Source of the DNA: Bacteroidota bacterium
GTDB taxonomy: Bacteria > Bacteroidota > Ignavibacteria > UBA10030 > UBA8401
DNA length: 34,401 nucleotides
NCBI GenBank assembly: GCA_008933835.1
Contig: WBUG01000034.1
Coordinates: 1 to 34,401, forward strand
Direction: 5' to 3'
Shown: in pieces, positions 33,401 through 34,401 of the stretch
How the letters are laid out: each line of letters starts with the position of its first letter
Position numbering within the stretch: position 1 is the stretch's first letter
Translations under genes and position numbers: made by a program
The notes under the pieces: generated by a model
The model's input: only the letters and a program-made list of their open reading frames with translations
Database searches by the model: none
What the model was told of the DNA's origin: nothing

Positions 33401-34038
33401 CTCTCCTTCGCGAAGAAGTCGTCGAGGTGGGCGAAGAGGGCATGGTACGGCGTCGCAGAGGCGATGGAGGAGTCGTCGAAGAGTTCCCGCAGCGGACGAA
33501 GGGCGGGGTTCTGATTCGCCAGGTACAGCATGATGAGCTCTTCGAGCGTCACCTCCGTATGCCGGCGTCCGGCGGTTGTTGCATCGAGGTACCGCTCCGC
33601 GGTGATGACACCGCTAAAGACCGGCATCGGCGGGAACTCGGCGATGAATGCGAGGAGCGTCCGCCGCACTTCCGCCGTTCCCGATGTTTTCTTCAGGAAC
33701 GCCAACGCACGGCCGACCGCTCCCGGATTCTCCACTTCATCATAGATGCGAACGAGGAAATGTGCGATCTCATCGAGCAGACCGGCAGCGTTCACATACC
33801 CCGCACGGAGCCGCTGCTGCGGATCGTTCGCGATCCCGCGGACCCTGTTCATCTCGGCGGTAAGTTCATGCACCGCCCGGTAATTCGGGAACACAAGATT
33901 GCCGGTGGAGCGGAACAACGCCGTATTGACGGAGAACCTCTTCCGGGCCTTGAGCGAGACGTGGAATTCGTAGAGCGGGAACGGCGATGGACGCAGCGCG
34001 TGTCGGAGGGAGCGGATGGAGAGAGCGGACAACGGCAT
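30424..34038 (-). CDS. Large GH13 (alpha-amylase family) protein with unassigned N- and C-terminal regions
   Basis: A 1204-residue protein without a signal peptide, so probably cytoplasmic. A glycoside hydrolase family 13 barrel lies in the middle (about 345-790): region I GDMVPNHMGIYS, region II SVIRFDAAMTLA with nucleophile Asp559, region III LLAEAFWLMEGYF with acid/base Glu623, and region IV VNFMSNPDEQT with Asp684 where NHD is usual. About 340 residues before it and some 400 after it match no domain I can name. The end is very basic (EENSGKKDSGKKAKISSMVR to RRRKDR). It is likely an alpha-glucan hydrolase or transglycosylase in storage polysaccharide metabolism; the reaction is not certain. 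No Shine-Dalgarno is seen. The promoter is divergent from tRNA-Ala and holds an 18-bp palindrome. Confidence 0.85.
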   Translation of the reverse strand: MPLSALSIRSLRHALRPSPFPLYEFHVSLKARKRFSVNTALFRSTGNLVFPNYRAVHELTAEMNRVRGIANDPQQRLRAGYVNAAGLLDEIAHFLVRIYDEVENPGAVGRALAFLKKTSGTAEVRRTLLAFIAEFPPMPVFSGVITAERYLDATTAGRRHTEVTLEELIMLYLANQNPALRPLRELFDDSSIASATPYHALFAHLDDFFAKERPFGPDRQPFLTALRAPMLSHPESIEAQIGFLKERWGIVLTGELLERIEGGAAFSEEEERYLWNVMHPPGGTPAAETFVPVYPRGGASGAERRSIPVRPEDYLYEEPQRFTADIDWMPNVVIIAKNTYVWLDQLSKKYARPIRRLNEIPDEELDQLARWNFTGLWLIGVWERSSASKRIKQINGNSDAVSSAYSLYDYEIAAELGGEEAFQDLNRRAWQRGIRLAGDMVPNHMGIYSKWVIEHPEFFIQSEHPPYPSYRFTGPDLSEQHDVELRIEDGYWSRSDAAVVFQRLDKRNGEVRYLYHGNDGTSMPWNDTAQLNLIRADVREAVIGTIFHVARKFSVIRFDAAMTLAKKHYQRLWYPMPGTSGVPSRQDHALSRAEFDALFPNEFWREVVDRINREMPQTLLLAEAFWLMEGYFVRTLGMHRVYNSAFMHMLMKEENGKFRALLRNTLEFNPEILKRYVNFMSNPDEQTAVEQFGKDDKYFGVALLMVTLPGLPMFAHGQVEGYREKYGMEYQRAYYQETPDEWLVRRHERELFPLMHKRWLFSGVEHFELFDFVRDGDGPDENVFVFSNRAGNERAFVVFHNAYAETEGSFRHSLQRVDHEGGALRSVSLAHALGLRTDEGVYYRFRELRTNLEHLVTGRRIAEEGWRMRLHAFQYAVFTDFAEMTDTDGVIRAAAERVGTGGVESVERLVRSVRLEPFHAAVRRLGDAVTADELVTAADDARNAAVPFTPVAGGRTEFLLTLRQRIDCAVRITSKRPRTAGTESGPWTHPSFVPIIVLHHLLTDIAAGVPEGVKGSPGVSVVTELLLDAPLHDLCARWNRGKLDTGMTPELMVMLLRNHRHAAMDTGDDAGLVEHLFNDFETADHLGMNQHELQWYFNKESFERLYHWMAALRFIGTMSSTKTDNPFDRHLDAMKERVKSVIRSAERSGYKVDRLQDLLEENSGKKDSGKKAKISSMVRSEVKGTKKHGAPSNVKKVTRRRKDR

Positions 34039-34051
34039 GAGGTTTTTTTAT

Positions 34052-34080
34052 AGTATAAAGAAAATATTTTCTTTGTTCAA
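34052..34080 (-). promoter_or_regulatory. GH13 gene promoter
   Basis: The minus strand reads TTGAAC, 17 bases, TATACT. The -10 box matches the sigma-70 consensus at five of six positions. The start near 34045 leaves about 7 bases to ATG 34038, so the message is nearly leaderless unless a different start is used. The spacer is almost entirely the palindrome 34057-34074. Confidence 0.6.
34057..34074. repeat. 18-bp perfect palindrome, candidate operator
   Basis: AAAGAAAATATTTTCTTT is a perfect inverted repeat with no central spacer. It lies between the -35 and -10 boxes of the GH13 promoter and touches the upstream part of the tRNA-Ala promoter. Its place suggests a repressor or regulator site, though AT-rich palindromes also occur by chance in AT-rich promoters. 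Confidence 0.5.
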
Positions 34081-34095
34081 TTTCTTTCGTATATT
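34067..34095 (+). promoter_or_regulatory. tRNA-Ala promoter
   Basis: The plus strand has TATATT (34090-34095) followed by TG, inside the 12-mer TTTCGTATATTT. The -35 position has only TTT. The start near 34102 gives a 5-base leader to the tRNA. Confidence 0.5.
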
Positions 34096-34106
34096 TGAAG
34101 CCCAAA

Positions 34107-34179
<73 letters not shown>

Positions 34180-34181
34180 CA

Positions 34182-34401
34182 ATGTTCCAGGTGTATATCC
34201 TCCGCAGCCTCCGCACCGGGCGTTACTACGTTGGTCACACCAACGACCTTCCTCACCGCCTCCATCAGCACAATAGCGGATACAGTATTTCCACCAAATC
34301 CGGGATTCCCTGGAAATTGGTTTATTCTGAACAGTTCCAGAAGCGGTCTGAAGCGATGATTCGAGAGCGGGAGATCAAACGGCAAAAGAGCCGTTCAGCC
34401 A
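34182..34401 (+). CDS. GIY-YIG nuclease-domain protein, C-terminus cut by window edge
   Basis: From ATG 34182 the frame stays open to the right edge (73 residues). It begins MFQVYILRSLRTGRYYVGHT, which has the GIY-YIG pattern (VYI then YYVG), followed by NDLPHRLHQHNSG with the conserved Arg and by WKLVYSEQF and EAMIREREIKRQKS, as in small UPF0213/YhbQ-type single-domain proteins of about 80-100 residues. It starts 3 bases after the tRNA-Ala 3' end with no room for a ribosome binding site. It may be a DNA-repair-type or orphan nuclease; function is unknown. Confidence 0.82.
   Translation, partial: MFQVYILRSLRTGRYYVGHTNDLPHRLHQHNSGYSISTKSGIPWKLVYSEQFQKRSEAMIREREIKRQKSRSA

Overview
The window is about 34.4 kb of moderately GC-rich bacterial chromosome, densely packed, with 29 protein-coding genes and two tRNA genes. 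Nothing in it looks like a prophage, transposon, CRISPR array or plasmid. The best guess at the host is the Bacteroidota/Chlorobiota (FCB) side of the tree, for example an Ignavibacteria- or Kapabacteria-like lineage. The clues are a secreted protein ending in a PNPFNPAT-type C-terminal sorting domain (type IX secretion style), a GH9/deacetylase fusion, a DUF3098-like small membrane protein, deoxynucleoside kinase next to folate genes, few strong Shine-Dalgarno sequences, and promoters with TAnnTT(T)-type -10 boxes. This is inferred from gene content and not from a marker tree.

Layout. A long minus-strand block runs from 16745 down to 1. In order of transcription it holds gltX and a DUF6265 protein, then folB-folK-dNK-small membrane protein-GT9-nadA, all coupled by overlapping or nearly touching ends. 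After these come a secreted VIT/VWA protein, asnS, folC, rho with its own long C-rich leader and terminator, the thiolase / 3-hydroxyacyl-CoA dehydrogenase / acyl-CoA dehydrogenase operon, and finally lemA plus a TPM-domain protein cut by the left edge. A SpoU-type rRNA methyltransferase runs divergently from gltX.

From 17667 to 27443 genes alternate in direction: a Tat-exported dipeptide epimerase (-), DUF47-pit phosphate transport (+), a secreted phosphoesterase fused to a PQQ-type propeller (-), a GH9 glycosidase fused to a NodB-like domain (+), and helicase HrpB (-). Three convergent pairs in this stretch meet with 0-6 bp overlap or a 3 bp gap. The right part has a YciH/SUI1 protein coupled to a long-chain acyl-CoA ligase (-), tRNA-Lys(UUU) (-), a DUF3098-like protein (-), a 1204-residue GH13 protein (-), tRNA-Ala(GGC) (+) and a GIY-YIG ORF (+) cut by the right edge.

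Themes. Core housekeeping (translation, folate, NAD, transcription termination) is mixed with short-chain acyl-CoA metabolism and envelope or carbohydrate functions. Ten promoters can be proposed by eye, and eight of them share the geometry TTG-N20-TA with a TAnnTT -10 box. Three minus-strand hairpins share a C(UCCG)G tetraloop core. No stretch of more than 300 bases lacks a gene. I see no convincing new defence or mobile system. The most unusual items are the multidomain secreted fusions, the large GH13 protein with its palindrome-containing promoter, and the regulatory structures around rho and the DUF3098-like gene.
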